NCBI GenBank assembly: GCA_026874595.1
Contig: CM049313.1
Span: forward strand, 13,019,508-13,083,507
DNA from: Sipunculus nudus
Taxonomy: Eukaryota > Annelida > Sipuncula > Golfingiida > Sipunculidae
DNA: 64,000 bases
Direction of reading: 5' to 3'
The notes below the pieces were generated by a model. The model did not search any database. It was not told where the DNA came from and was given only the letters and a program-made list of their open reading frames with translations. Position numbers and translations under genes: made by a program. Positions 37,416-49,519 of this stretch are shown in pieces; positions within the stretch are counted from its first letter, which is position 1; every line of letters begins with the position of its first letter.

Positions 37416-37492
37416 GATTTAAAACTTTGTATGTTTACTATATGGGTGCATATGAAATGCACCCGTATAGTAAACATACAAAGTTTTAAATC
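37416..37492. repeat. 36-bp near-perfect hairpin with 5-nt loop
   Basis: Arms 37416-37451 and 37457-37492 pair along all 36 positions if a single T/G pair is allowed; the loop is atgaa. The arms contain ctttgtatgtttactat and its complement. It could be a recent palindromic transposon remnant or an RNA hairpin. Confidence 0.9.
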
Positions 37493-37499
37493 ATAGTCA

Positions 37500-38890
37500 T
37501 AATCATACTATGTTTCCTAATATGTGCTAGAAGTATCGCGTAGTCTTGATTTATATCTTTTACCTGCCACCGAGTTTCTTTATTATTAACATGTCACACA
37601 ATTAATGCTGTTTTTTAAAAGTAAGACAACTCACTGTCTTACACCTTCACACTGTTTCGCATTTCTGTATGTTACTTTTGAATAAAAAAACTAAAGAGGT
37701 AATAAAGAGGTGGTATAATGTTCTTGTTCTCACCATGTATGTGAAGATAAACTGGTACTTTCTACAATATACAGTTTGATTTGTTTAAATGGCAATGCAA
37801 AATGAATATCTTAATGATTCTGGATAGCTAAAACATGAGAGCATGGAGTTGCCTAAAGGGATAAGCAACAGACACAGAGAAAATCAGTCTTAAACAAAAA
37901 GTAATACGTACACCGAACTTATGATCCTGTTCTTCCTGCTTCGGAAGTTTACATCTGTCACTTCAAACCTAGCCTTAAATACAGAAAGGTGACCCGTCCA
38001 TGCTCCGTGGAAAGATAGCTCGCGCTTTCCCGTTAAAAAACGAAAGCTATTTAATAACACCACAGACAGTTTTCACTATATATTTACAATGCTCGCCAGA
38101 CCACCTATGGAAAAAATATATTGAGCCCATCCCTCAGTTCAGCAGAATCATAGTCTACTTAAGTCCTTTTCACAAAAGTCCACATCACCTCACAAAACTG
38201 AAACCCGCCTTTTATTTGATCATGATGAAATGTTTATATTTTAGAACACTTTTCATAATCAGTCAGCTGGTAACTTAAGCAGGATTGCAGGCTACCAGAA
38301 CTGACACAATTCCTTGTCTTTTCCCTTTTCCCTGACATTCAGTTGGCTTTTAAGTACACAGAAACACACACAATTTGAATTCGGTATCATAAAAAAATTT
38401 ACAGCCAACCCCAACTAAACTTATATTATAGAAAATTTAAATATGCAAAATTTTATCCTTTTCAAAAAACAATACAATTAACGATAAAGTGTAGGTAGTC
38501 ATTTAGTTTTAAATTAACTTAACTAGTAGGAAAGAAAATAGCCACAAATCCTGTTCAAAAGCGATATTAAAAATCCCTTAAATGCAGATAAACAGAAACA
38601 AATGTCCACAATTCTACCATCCTAAAATGATCTGATTACTCTTATAAAAAGTTATCTAAAATTGCCCTCTGATTAATGAATTTTGTACACAGTGGCTCAT
38701 CAAATATCTTGATGCTGAAAAGACTAAGTCCGTAGTTTGTTTGCTTAATTTTGTAATAGTCTGTTGTTTGGTGTCCCTCAGTACCAATTTGATAGGATAC
38801 AGTATGATTTTGCTTGTGATGCTTGTGTTATAAATGGATAAGGCCGGAAGGAACACATTTTCAGTGGAATGATTACCTGTAAAAGAAAAG
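37500..38890. other. Intergenic DNA, no gene seen
   Basis: Ordinary AT-rich sequence. The open frame at 38000-38278 has no family signature. Confidence 0.45.
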
Positions 38891-38899
38891 GCTGGAGTA

Positions 38900-39470
38900 T
38901 AAGATTTCATCATTGCTTTTCAAATAATTATATGGCTTCGCACCAGGTAATTTTTAAAGTATGCTTGAGGTATATGCTCATTTTCGGAATTCCGAACTGC
39001 GATCTGTCTAAAGTGGTATATTTATAAGACCAGGAATCAGACTGATGTATTATTGGGATAGAGCTTTCAGCCACAGTGCACATGTTCTAAATTTCCTGTG
39101 CGTTTCACACCTCAAAGAGATTTAAACGTGGTAAAGGAGATAGTAAACACTTTTTCTTTTTTAAGAGAGCTCAGAGACTTTTATATGTGTGCATGTCATG
39201 TGATGTTGTGTAGTCTCTGTTTATCTCTGTGTAATCTCTGTGCATCTTCAATTCTTGCGTGTATTGGTAAATTTGATATGCATATTATTAAGAATATTTT
39301 AGGAATGTTTTAGTATTGTACTTATAGATATATAGTTGTTTAAGCAAGCAGTGATTTACTGGCACGGTTTGATATGAGTGTTTTTAATGTTTTATCTTTT
39401 TTGTAAAGCACCATGAGCAAATACATGTATTTGTATGTCGCTTATATAAATTTACATTATGTGTCCGTCA
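38900..39470 (+). mobile_element. CR1-like LINE 3' end (ORF2 C-terminus and 3' tail)
   Basis: Across frame breaks the plus strand reads IIIWLRTR then SFSEFRTA, a later WDRAFSHSAHVLNF, and a basic stretch. This recalls the C-terminal (GLAPxYL ... RAFSxxAPxLWNSLP) region of CR1/L2-type LINEs. About 300 bases later comes tttgtaaagcaccatgagca and cgcttatataaattta, the usual 3'-tail style of such elements in marine invertebrates. Upstream domains are not recognisable. Confidence 0.6.
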
Positions 39471-39479
39471 AAACATTTC

Positions 39480-40520
39480 CCACGTAGTGTACATGTTATC
39501 ACTCGGGTTCTGCAGCCGCTTTTATATGTGGAGACCTCCTATGAGACCCTTGTCTAATTTATCTGAAACCCGGCATAGTTATTTGGTCACATGTGAACTC
39601 GTGCCTTACAAAGATTGTTGGGGCCACTTTCAGTCTGCCATATCCCAGGAGTGGTTCAATTGATCGGCCTGGAAATATGGCATGTCCTTCTATCTAGCAA
39701 AGCTTAATCGTACACGTGACAGGAGGCGCCACCTATAATCACGTTTTCGTAGAATACATCCATGCATTTATCTCAGGGGTGTTTATGTTGAATCAGCCTA
39801 AACGCTGTTTCTAGATCTTTGATACTTAATCGCATATAGAAGCCTTGTGGCGCCACCTTCATTTATTATTTTGCGTAGGCTCCATTCAAATATCTATTTA
39901 AAAAAATCCACATATCTAAAGCAAGGATGGATTTATCAGCCTGAAACTGTATATGTTTATCCATCATGGACAGCTTTGCCCTAGACTAGACAGGTGGCGT
40001 CACCTACCATCCCGAATAAAATACATTAAATGTACAACATAATTTATTGATGCCTTTTCATGGAAGTGGTTTTGCGTGTCGGCCTGACATTTTGCACCTC
40101 CATCCATGTTTGGTTAATTACTCGTATGCGAGACCGATGGCGCCTTCCACATTCATGTATTCATGCATCTATCTAAGGAGTGTTTTAATGTATGTGCCTG
40201 ACAATTTGGCTGTCCATAGACGTAGGATTTCTTCATTTTGTGTATAAGACTGGTGGCGTCACCTACAATCGTTTCTTGCTTGATGTTCATCTGTAGATCA
40301 GGTAATGGGGAAAATCATGCAAATCTCAAGAGTTGTTCAAGGTAACTGGATCTGAAATAATGCATTTCCATCTTTCCTGGATAACTTCCACCTACAATCA
40401 TGTAGTTGCATTTATCTCAGACGTGATCCAGGATAGCATTATCTTGTACACATGACTGGTTGTGCCATATTAATGCCAGATTTGTCTCATCATTAATGGC
40501 TGGTACTTGCCATTCTCTGT
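39480..40520 (+). repeat. Diverged tandem repeats with ggcgccacct core
   Basis: Phrases such as aggcgccacctataatc, acatccatgcatttatctca and ctgaaactgtat recur every 130-150 bases (about 39727, 39849, 39992, 40137, 40253). Relatives occur at 53590 and 54160. No coding sequence. Confidence 0.65.
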
Positions 40521-40644
40521 CTCATCAACCTAGACTTGTTTACAAAAATCAACAGAAAATGGGAGTAAGTAAAAAGGAAAGATAAAATTCAATATGAATT
40601 ATTGTGCAGCATCCCAGGCTCCGTCAGTTGTTTGGTGATATAGA

Positions 40645-40788
40645 CGGGTCAGGGGCGCCATCTATTGACCATGATGTAAACTAATTCAAGTAATCCCAAT
40701 GAAATGATCTGGTACGGCCCTGATAACTGCCATCATATTAATGCCATTTCCCCTAGCCGTGTTTGGGACCAAAAGGCTGTAGCATCGC
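40645..40788 (+). repeat. Dispersed repeat, left copy of a pair
   Basis: It shares gtcaggggcgccatct, ttgacc, aattcaagtaatc, atcatattaatg and gggaccaaaa with 46994-47110 in direct orientation. The copies flank the Gypsy remnant about 6.3 kb apart but do not look like its LTRs. Confidence 0.75.
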
Positions 40789-41204
40789 GAGCTCCGTCAG
40801 CCCGATGCTCCGCGGGTTCGTTGGAGGGATAGACTAAACTGATGACTTCAAGGTCAATGTTTTTTTTTTTTCAAGTATATTATTAAGGCAGTCAATAAAA
40901 CAAAAGCCAGACGTTAAGATTCAAGTAATTATTAACAAATCATGAACACTTAACACAAAAATTATGTGCCGGATGAATTACAATGAATGACAAATTACAT
41001 GAGGAGTCCACGGGTTTCCGTATATCTGGTTTACCCAGATATATTCAGGTCTCAAAGGTCTATATAAAGGTCTCAAAGCATGGAGATATTTTTTTCTTTC
41101 ACGGTCGGCCCCATCCCAGGATGATCGCTCTGCAGGTTTAATGGGGACATTTGCCGAACAGTTGTTACAAAAACAAATTGCTCAGGGGGAAATACTGGAC
41201 CGAT

Positions 41205-41265
41205 CCGGGATTCGAACCCATGTCGGTGGCCCACAAGTCCGGCGTACCAACCGCTTCGCTAGAGA
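41205..41265 (-). repeat. tRNA-derived SINE head
   Basis: The minus strand reads tagcgaagcggttggtacgc (A-box-like) followed at tRNA spacing by gggttcgaatcccgg (a full B box). No tRNA isotype or acceptor stem can be completed, so this is read as a SINE or tRNA relic. The phrase tatgtcaccccgtaacaca occurs twice to its right (about 41303 and 41438). Confidence 0.6.
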
Positions 41266-41932
41266 AGCAAGCTTCACTAGCGAGACAGTTCGGTCCGCAT
41301 TTATGTCACCCCGTAACACACCCCCTCTTAAGAGCGTTCTGCTTTCAGAACAAGACTATTTATCCCATGAGTCACACTTTGGTGAGCTTATTCCCTGGGC
41401 CACAAAGTTTACCGTCACGTTGGACGAGGCTCGCTTTTATGTCACCCCGTAACACAGTCATGTTTTAGTGCAAACGAGTGCGTCTTCCGTTGGTTCCCCG
41501 GTGTTTTGACACAGCAGTGGCGATGAGACACACCCAGGAGCCACATGAGTAGTCCACCGAGCCTGGTTGACATCAGGATAACCGAGTATAGGCTCCTGTT
41601 ACGTAGTCCGAAACCAAAATGGAACTCTGCAGATGTAACAGTTAAGCAAGTATTGACAAATGGAGGCGTTTACCACCGAAAAAAATATATCACGGTCTAA
41701 ATCTTATAACACAACTGTTTGCCCTCACTTCAAAACAAAGTTAATCAGTTCACGAGGTAGCTGCACACTTTCTCTCAGTCACATCAGCTGTCATGGTTCC
41801 CCGAGTTTGGACGCCATCACACGTGTGCCTGGATGCCTTCAATCCCTCTACCAAGTCATCAGTAACTGAATGGATACGTAAACAATCGCAACTCCGTAAC
41901 TTAGACATTTCGTACAAAAAGTACTCGCCACA

Positions 41933-41953
41933 TTCCTCCCCTCCCTAATTCAA
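41933..41953 (-). other. Possible polypurine tract of the Gypsy remnant
   Basis: The minus strand reads gggaggggaggaatgtgg, a purine run followed by TG, as at the start of a 3' LTR. It lies downstream of the integrase remnant in the same orientation. The LTR itself could not be confirmed because no second copy was found. Confidence 0.35.
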
Positions 41954-42466
41954 CCGTCCACGGTTGACATGGGTACACCAATTAAATTACATATTTTATC
42001 TCATCAACGGTAGTCATTAACCAAAACAATGTGATGGATGAACTCCTATTCCCCTAAGCATATAGTTACCTGATATAACCAAAAATGTATTGAGATCACC
42101 TGGTCATAAGTTTACTTACATTATCAAAATATGAACCGACGTATTTAAACATATTTAAACGTATACACTTAATCATGTACTGAATCGTATATATTCAACA
42201 TTAACGGAATTGTATCCTGAGCCGAAATGACCTTACTGTTGAAATGAAGGGTAAGGGAAGTCTTTGGCTAAACCAAACGGTGTCTGGTAATTTGGTTGTT
42301 CTTTCTATGGCATCTTACATCTCACAAGGTCATACACTATAACAAGACATTTCCAGTTCCGCTTTAAAGCCAATTCACAAAATTTAAGAGTCTGGTTGCC
42401 ACAATTTTAAATTCCCTGCCCAAATACAGTTTCCTCTGTTGCCCAGTATCCTACAAGTTATGTCTG

Positions 42467-43276
42467 TCAACCGATTTCCTCACGCGAAAACAACCTGACT
42501 CCTTCGGCCACAGGGCTTACTGCTTCATCTTTCGCGTCAGCATGATCGGTTTCCTTTCTATCATACTGGAATGCCCGTGGAAGAGCCTTATTATCCCCAT
42601 CGTCCAGGTTACTTCTGCTCCTGGGCACCCATTCCACCACGTCATTCTCTCCGCAATGTACATCTTGTTTGTCATCATTGATCTCATCATTGCCATCTAG
42701 ACCCACCGGGAGATCTCCTTTTGACTCAGTCTCGTCGTTCTCCCGGTCATTTCATCTCGATCCAACCAAACATATAAGTGGTGGGTCCCGGACGTAGGAC
42801 TTTAGCTGGCCCATATGGACAGCTTTACTGGGTTTTTCAGGAGCCTCTTAAATTCAAAAGTTTACATAAGCCACCTCAACAGCCACAAGATACGGGCCAA
42901 TCCAGCATCTACCCAGTTCCTGGTTGCCCTTTGGTGGGAATAATTCCACAACCAACTTCCAGTAGTAAACTTCCGGTATATTTAGTTAATTCTTGGCATA
43001 TTCCTGGGCTGTCCTGATTGTCTCCGTTACCCAAATGGCGTATTGGTATTGTTTAAGTTTTTGTAGCATATTTGTGTCACATGCTTGTGAGCTTTGAGCT
43101 TCATCATTCTCCTTCTTGTTGCTATTAGTCTTTCTCTTTGTGTGGATGGCTGACACCGACCGTATATCTGGTGTTACACAGTCCTCTTTCTTACACTGAC
43201 GACAAGCGACCCTTGATAAAGCATTAGTGTAGGTATGTTTGGTCCAAGCTCTGGGTTCAATTTCAAATGAATACAT
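42467..43276 (-). mobile_element. Ty3/Gypsy-type retrotransposon remnant: RNase H end joined to integrase C-terminus
   Basis: Reading leftward on the minus strand: FEIEPRAWTKHTYTNALSRV with ACRQC (RNase H C-terminus; the family norm is H.xGxxHxNADALSRxPC), then WVTETIRTAQEYAKN, then a GPY/F-like module ELGRCWIGPYLVAVEV followed by KAVHMGQLKSY (about 42800). An acidic tail frame follows to 42467. The integrase zinc finger and DDE core are missing, so an internal deletion joins the two parts. Stops interrupt the reading. This is a dead retrotransposon fragment. Confidence 0.8.
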
Positions 43277-43874
43277 ATCTAGAACAATAAGCTACCGAGC
43301 TAGCATACTGTCACAAGAGGACGGTGATCTAGTTATGACTTTGTATATTTAAATAGGGTGTATGACAAGATGATTGTTTTGCTAATTTATCGTATATGGG
43401 TATGGAGTGCCATGTTAAGATATTAGCGTTGGAACGTTAGTTAGTGAGAACACGTGTTTCGTTTAATGTTAATTTTAAAGCAGTTTATATATAAGTCAGA
43501 AGGCACACCTGCAGCTTAATTCATGCAAGCCGACTATGTTTGGCGGTCTTCATAGTAACTGCTGACTGGTATAGACATCAAAGCATCAACACGTGTTTAG
43601 GTAGTTTTCTCACGGTGTCATCTCTGGAAGCGTGACCACATTAAGACCCATGCTTATTAATGACATTCGTCTAAGCTGAGAGTGATGATTGGCAAGGAGA
43701 CGAGAGGGAGTTGTGACGTCATCAGGCATAACGCGTGAACAACAGGAAATTTAGGGTTAGGGGAAGTCTGACGAACTCTGCAGTCAAGCGATGGGTCAGC
43801 TAACTTCCGATATCAGCTGAGAGATGGCGTCTATATGTGGTGATAATCTATGTCTGAGGCAGGGATGCGGTAAC

Positions 43875-44005
43875 AGTAACATGTAAAAGTAATAGTAATA
43901 GAAAATTGCAGGTTTTCAAAGAAATAGTAATAGTAATAGACAAACAATTTTAACCTGTAATAGAAATAGAAATAGTAATAGAACCTTCGTAATAGAAAAA
44001 TAGCA
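43875..44005. repeat. Irregular aatagtaatag / aatagaaat repeat
   Basis: Six-base units (agtaat, agaaat) recur in three clusters across 130 bases. Confidence 0.7.
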
Positions 44006-44948
44006 ATTACTTACCTATTACAACCCTTGACTAGAACAGGTTAGGGATGAAACGTTTGTTTGATTATATTGAAACACAGGAAAAGGCGGTAGTTGTAGTG
44101 TGATTAGTTCATGCTAGCTGCTGCCATAGTCCAGTGGGCACAGAGCATCAGGCACTGGCTTGAGATAATAACCAATTAGATAAACCCTGGGTTTGTTTGT
44201 AGATTCATTAACTAGGCTTGGTCAGTAGACATTGCAGGAGTGCTCAGCCTGTTTACACATCATGTGCGGCAAGTGATTATCAGCTCAGGCTTGAGAGTAC
44301 TGCTACAGTGCTACTGCTGTTTGGGTACTTCAGAAGTAGACAGTCTGAATGTAATAACCTTTGATGAGATAATTAGTGGTGTTTTATGCTTGGAATGTTT
44401 GGGAGTATATTGTCTCCCTTTTATATTTTTTTCCATATGATGCATATTAGGGCAGTTTTCTTGGAATTTTTATAAAAAAATTGACTGCATAAATCACTAA
44501 AATACCATGCACCAAATAGAGAATTTGATGTAATTACAAACCATTGATTTTAATATGTCAGTATAGACACACATATATATATAAGTTGAATGTCACATGA
44601 ATGTTGTTTAGAGGAGGTTGCAATGAAGCCTCCCCCCCCCCATCCCTTCCTCATGGGTATCAAATGACCCACCCCTTACCACTAACTCTAAATCAGGCAT
44701 AGTAAAATAAGACTGGCCTGAACCCTCCCCCCCCCCCCGCCTATGTCACTACAAAATTTATGTTAATACACTTTATAAAATTAATAATATAGTTCAATGT
44801 ATTTTATATAATACATTATAATAATATAGTGTATAGTGTTAGATTTATTTTTTTAATAATAATTAAAAATTCATAGATTACAGTAAGTTACAAATTGTCA
44901 ATACGTTCATGTAACAGGAATATAGTAAGCCTAACAGGTATATGTGTG

Positions 44949-44961
44949 TGTATATATATAT

Positions 44962-45000
<39 letters not shown>
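44949..45000. repeat. (TA)n microsatellite
   Basis: AT run preceded by a short (GT)n. Confidence 0.95.
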
Positions 45001-45001
<1 letters not shown>

Positions 45002-45564
45002 TTGTTTTTGATGACAAAGTGACAGACGCTCAGAGTATTACTAATAGTAAAACTGTTATTATTCTAGTACTACTACAGTACTACTACTATTAGTATTAAC
45101 TATTTAACTTAACGTAGCCACACTACTTGGCCAGACATCCTTTGTGTTTTGATTGTCATTGAATTTGTAACAGAATATGCCGCTGTCAGTAAAATATCCT
45201 CTAACCATTCATGTTTTATATATATATATATACATACATATATATTATAATTTTGATATATATTACATTATACCATTTTAAACAAAATATAATGTCCGCT
45301 AGCAACTTTCACCAACGGTGTCTGAGTGCACTGATTAGAACTTGCACCATGCATGTGTTGTTCAAGTGTTGTGTTTTTTCACAGTCCAGCTTTCTCTGTT
45401 TTTACACACCTTATGAACCAATGATACAATGTTGCATGACATTGTTTGGGACCAGGCATGGTAAACCCCGAGAAACAAGTAACACTGTTTATCTGATGAG
45501 TCAGACGAACGAAGCGACAGAAGTTGTCAGGACCGCCTGTAGTCTGTTTTGGTAATCGTGACCT

Positions 45565-46185
45565 TTAACCTTTGACTTTGGTTGACCTCGACTTGTTTAA
45601 GGTCGGCGCATTACTGTCTTTGAAGTCAACTGAATCATAATATACAGCGGCGGATATCGTAACCCCTAATGCAGCGAAACGTTTTTGCAGCTCTCTGTTA
45701 TCCAGACCTAATATAAATTGTCCTATCCCTAGGCCTGCAACCCATCGTAAAAAGCTATACTGTGCGCCTTGCTTGCGATGAGCCATTATGCATACGAGTA
45801 GTCTCTCAGATTTACACACCCATCCCCACTCGCTTTGGTTTACAACACTCAATCTTAAAGGCCGTTTTTCTGTCTCTAGTCGTAAATGTCAATTCTAACG
45901 CCTCTTTCAGTTGGAGAAATTTTACGGTCAGGTTTTAGAGCCCCCAACACCCGTTGTGCATACCGGTTAAAATAGCTCCTAACTGAGGGCTGTTTTAGTT
46001 GTCCACTTGGCGACTCCCGGGAAATAACGTATGTAATCCTCCCATTCGGTTGTTTTGCATTATATCTGTCCGGTTCTTTATAGGCTCTCGGTTTTACGTT
46101 ATCATTACTGTCTATAACCTCGAATGTGGGCTGGGGGTGACCTTGACCCCTGTAAATGTATCGGCAGGTCTCTCCGATTTATATT
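45565..46185 (-). pseudogene. Unrecognised broken coding stretch
   Basis: On the minus strand one frame is open for about 100 codons (about 46185 to TAG near 45887) and includes PTFEVIDSNDNVKPRAYKEP and RITYVISRESPSGQL. A second frame is open for about 95 codons from about 45852 to 45565, with IMAHRKQGAQYSF and ALGVTISAAVYY. Upstream, EIKDADIP and KSERPADTFTGVKV read in another frame. Residue composition looks protein-like and DNA is GC-richer than its surroundings. I do not recognise the family; a mobile-element gene with frameshifts is the likeliest explanation. It lies between the paired repeats at 40.6 and 47.0 kb. Confidence 0.35.
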
Positions 46186-46993
46186 TTTATGGAATATCAG
46201 CATCCTTGATCTCAATATTCACTGGGTATGCTCGTAAACTTAACCCATCACTAACCTGACCTTGACACTTGATGTTGGGATCCACTAAACTGGCATGTTC
46301 CTACTTTCAATTTGTTTCTAATGAATCGGTGCCAATAGGCTTCAGATAACATCCTTCCCAATAAGTTTGTTGACGTGGTTTGCTAGTGTGCCATTTTAAC
46401 TGGTTACTCTCAAATGCACTCAATTTAAATTAAATTAATCACTCTACATATTCACATGCAACAGCCTGCAAGACACAAAGTTAAGAGCAGATAAATCTAA
46501 TCCAGTGATGGTCAGTAGTCATACAAACAACTATGGAACGTGGAATGTGCTTCCTCTTCAATTGAGAATGCAAGAATATGTAATCCCTGTTATCAACAAC
46601 TCGCAAGTAAGTCCAAACCACAAGACTCATAAATATTTACATTAAACTGCTGTGCCATAGCCAAACACAGCATGTGGTGATTATTATTCCTCAATCTTAT
46701 CATATATACAGGCATCATTGCTTACTATGGCATTTATAAATCATTCCAAAACCAAAATTGTAAGTGAAAAAATAACAAAAAAAACCTTCAGCTTATATAC
46801 CAATATCACAGGATGTACACAGTTTAGCAATCATTTATCAAATATCTCATTAAACATGCAATATATATAGAATGTACCAGCTAAAACATTCTTCAGGTTT
46901 AATGAAAGAACAATAATATATACAATCTGGTTTACTCCCTTGTTGAAAGCCAAGTATTCCCATATAACTGATCATCTGGTTATGTTGTATGAT

Positions 46994-47110
46994 GGTCAGG
47001 GGCGCCATCTGTTGACCTTGACGTAAACCAATTCAAGTAATCTCAAACATCAACTGCAATCATATTAATGTCAACTCCCCTAGACGATTTGGGGACCAAA
47101 ATGCTGTAGC
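46994..47110 (+). repeat. Dispersed repeat, right copy of a pair
   Basis: Direct partner of 40645-40788 (gtcaggggcgccatctgttg ... ggggaccaaaatgctgtagc). Confidence 0.75.
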
Positions 47111-47114
47111 ACTT

Positions 47115-49092
47115 TGTCTGTTTTATCCGTCGATTTTTGCAGACATGACTTTGTCATAAGTATGAATTGACTAGGCTAGAGGCTGATCCTCTTCTTTGCA
47201 GCTTCAAAAAATAGGATATACAATTTCATGTGTACTATCTCAATTACTATAAACCATGTCACAATTTTTCAGAGTGCACCAAAAACTAAAACCCGTAGGC
47301 TGTCTTTCCAAGGACAGGCGGCATGATTCTGTAGTATCAATTTGTTAAATATAAAATATCGAACCTGTCTCGGTCGCTTTCTCAGCGAGAGGGGTCCTGT
47401 TTTCTGGTTGGGAAAGCATTTGATAAGCTATGAGTGACATAACTGCAATTCTCATTAAATCATAACATTTGGCGTAAAAGTGAGATTTCACGAAAACCTT
47501 TAACTATTATATCTAGAGAGGTCTGGTTTTCAGCAGTGACCCAAATGAAAGTCTCTTCATATCTCGAGACATCTTTGGTCAACGATGGAGTAAAGCCTAA
47601 CCCGTACCACAATTATTCAGCCTCTACACGCGATTAAAACAAATTACTAATCTATATCGACCTATTTCCTTAAATCCATTGTGTTTTTCATATATAAGTC
47701 AAAAGATATGAAGACGTCAGCTTTAATGGTATGGTTAATCAAGGTCTTGCCTAGGTTGGTAACCTTTAGTAATCAGTCACTCTGTCCATCCGTTAGGCCG
47801 TCTTTCCATTTGAAACTTTCTATAGCACGCATTATCTTGAGATCTTTTCCAGCTATTGCTCTGATTTTTTCTGTAAGCTCTTATTTGCTATCACATTTAA
47901 CTACAAAATTATGGTCGCCAATCTCTGATCATAGGTCGCCTTATGCATTCATTATTTTAAGAAACGGTCCAAGCTATGCCGTCAAATGTAACCTATAGAT
48001 TGGTCCTTATAAGTGAATGTGTACTAATAATATTCAAACCCATTAGAAATCCAATACGGAGACAGGCAGTGATCTCACAGTTCCTTTATGCGCGTGGTAT
48101 GACGAATTCACTGTAGTCCTTATAGTGATTGAACCCTAATGAGAGGATGTGTACCTCTGAATTTCACCCCTCAGAAATCCTAGCAGCCATCACGGAAACC
48201 ATGGTAACACAGCTTTAAATGAGGATCTTTACACTGAGATCCCATAATGTTCTAGTTTCTCGTATATTACGCGTTCCTTCCATTACTTTTTAAACTGCCA
48301 AACTACAGCAATTATGCAGCTTACTTAGCAGTATGTTCATGGAGAACATGGAAGGCTCATTATGAAATGACAAATAGTAATCATATTTTAACAAAGCAAT
48401 ATACGTTGCGTCTGAAAAGAAAAAAAATGTAATTATGAAATAAAATCAACATATTTTCTGCATTTACTGTAATCTTGTAAAACTGTAACAAACTGTTTCA
48501 AAGAGATCTGCTACAATATAAGTACAATCATTCATACTTGGTATCCTGTATAACTTCGAAACTGATGTTGACCTGATATAGAATAATACAGATTTATCAT
48601 CATTTTTTAAATTATTTTTGTATGTTGATTATTTTGAGAAAGCCAAGTATTAGTCGTGTCCGAGTATTAGCTGCTTTCAGCTCAACAGCCATTTGACTTG
48701 CTTTAGACCATAAAGAAATGTGCATTACCAGTCATCTATATCTGTTATCCTAAAACGTTTTAAGGAAATTTTGGAACAAGATAAAAAAAAACACTTAAGT
48801 TTAGGATTCATGTCATGGTTGTATTTTAGCGACAAGCCCCATATGTTCCTAGCTTAAAGTTAACTTTCAATAATATTTTCCAATAACATATTAACAATTT
48901 ATATTTTTTTATATTTTATTAATGAAAATAATCCGTCTAGAATTCATTTAAATATATTTTTAGAGCACTTGCATTTGTGTCTGGAAATAGGTAAAGACCA
49001 TAGTTGTTAGATTTTATTAAATGGATATTTTTAAATTTGAATCGCATTGAGCAATACTCTACTCAATGATGTATGTCTTTTATATATAACAG
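47115..49092. other. Upstream DNA of the CARD exon, no gene seen
   Basis: AT-rich. 47755-47990 holds a weak relative of the 'gtcc..gtcc' mollusc repeats (ctgtccatccgttaggccgt). No upstream exon could be defined; a 5' UTR exon could be hidden here. Confidence 0.45.
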
Positions 49093-49279
49093 ACCAAGCA
49101 GCAGTCGCTTAGAGCGAGCACGAGGGGTTCCTGGCGCCATGGTAATGAGCCGGGAACACAAGGAGATGCTAAAAGCAGCCACGAGCAAACTAGTTGAAAA
49201 CCTCATCGTTGACGCCAGTATGATCAGCCTCCTGATCGACTATGGAGTTTTTACACGAGAGCAGTGCAACGAAATCGAG
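49093..49279 (+). CDS. Exon encoding the N-terminal half of a CARD domain
   Basis: Acceptor TATATATAACAG and donor GAG|GTAAAT bound a 187-nt exon. ATG at 49139 has a strong context (GCGCCATGG) and gives 47 codons ending in phase 0. The product contains MSREHKEMLKAATSKLVENL, then MISLLIDYG and FTREQCNEIE. This matches the first helices of caspase-recruitment domains such as those of RAIDD and caspase-2: a start like 'HxxxLxxxRxxLVxxL', then 'LLxYLxxxGxxTxExxxEI'. CARDs assemble death-fold complexes in apoptosis or innate immunity. The frame is also open upstream of the ATG, so the true start could be in an earlier exon. The second half of the CARD and any partner domain (caspase, death domain, kinase) were not found downstream. 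Confidence 0.7.
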
Positions 49280-49519
49280 GTAAATAAATCCTACTTTTCC
49301 TCCTAGTGAATTGCAGCTTGTTGCAGAGAGCCTGTGACTAGAAAATGAGTTCAAGGAACTTATTGACTAAACTGGGTATGGTGCACAGAATTTTCTCATT
49401 GGTAAATAGAACTTTATTTACTGAACATTCATCTGATATATATATATATGTAATATATGTAATATATTATATGCAACTTTTGAGTCACTTTTGTTTGGTT
49501 GTGTGTCATATAAAATTAT

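Larger units (their letters stand above)
43300..45540. other. Intergenic DNA with small repeats, no gene seen
   Basis: Contains irregular agtaatagaaat repeats at 43875-44000, two poly-C tracts (44630 and 44728) and a (TA)n tract at 44949-45000. No coding family recognised. Confidence 0.5.

Noticed and set aside
41205-41265. Functional tRNA gene on the minus strand
   Set aside because: A and B boxes are present but no acceptor stem or sensible anticodon arm can be completed; fits a SINE head.
45565-46185. Polinton/Maverick-type gene cluster
   Set aside because: No polymerase B, retroviral-type integrase, packaging ATPase or capsid signature was found nearby, so the class could not be supported.
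40645-47110. The paired repeats as LTRs of the Gypsy remnant
   Set aside because: They are not adjacent to a polypurine tract or primer site and lack TG...CA ends.
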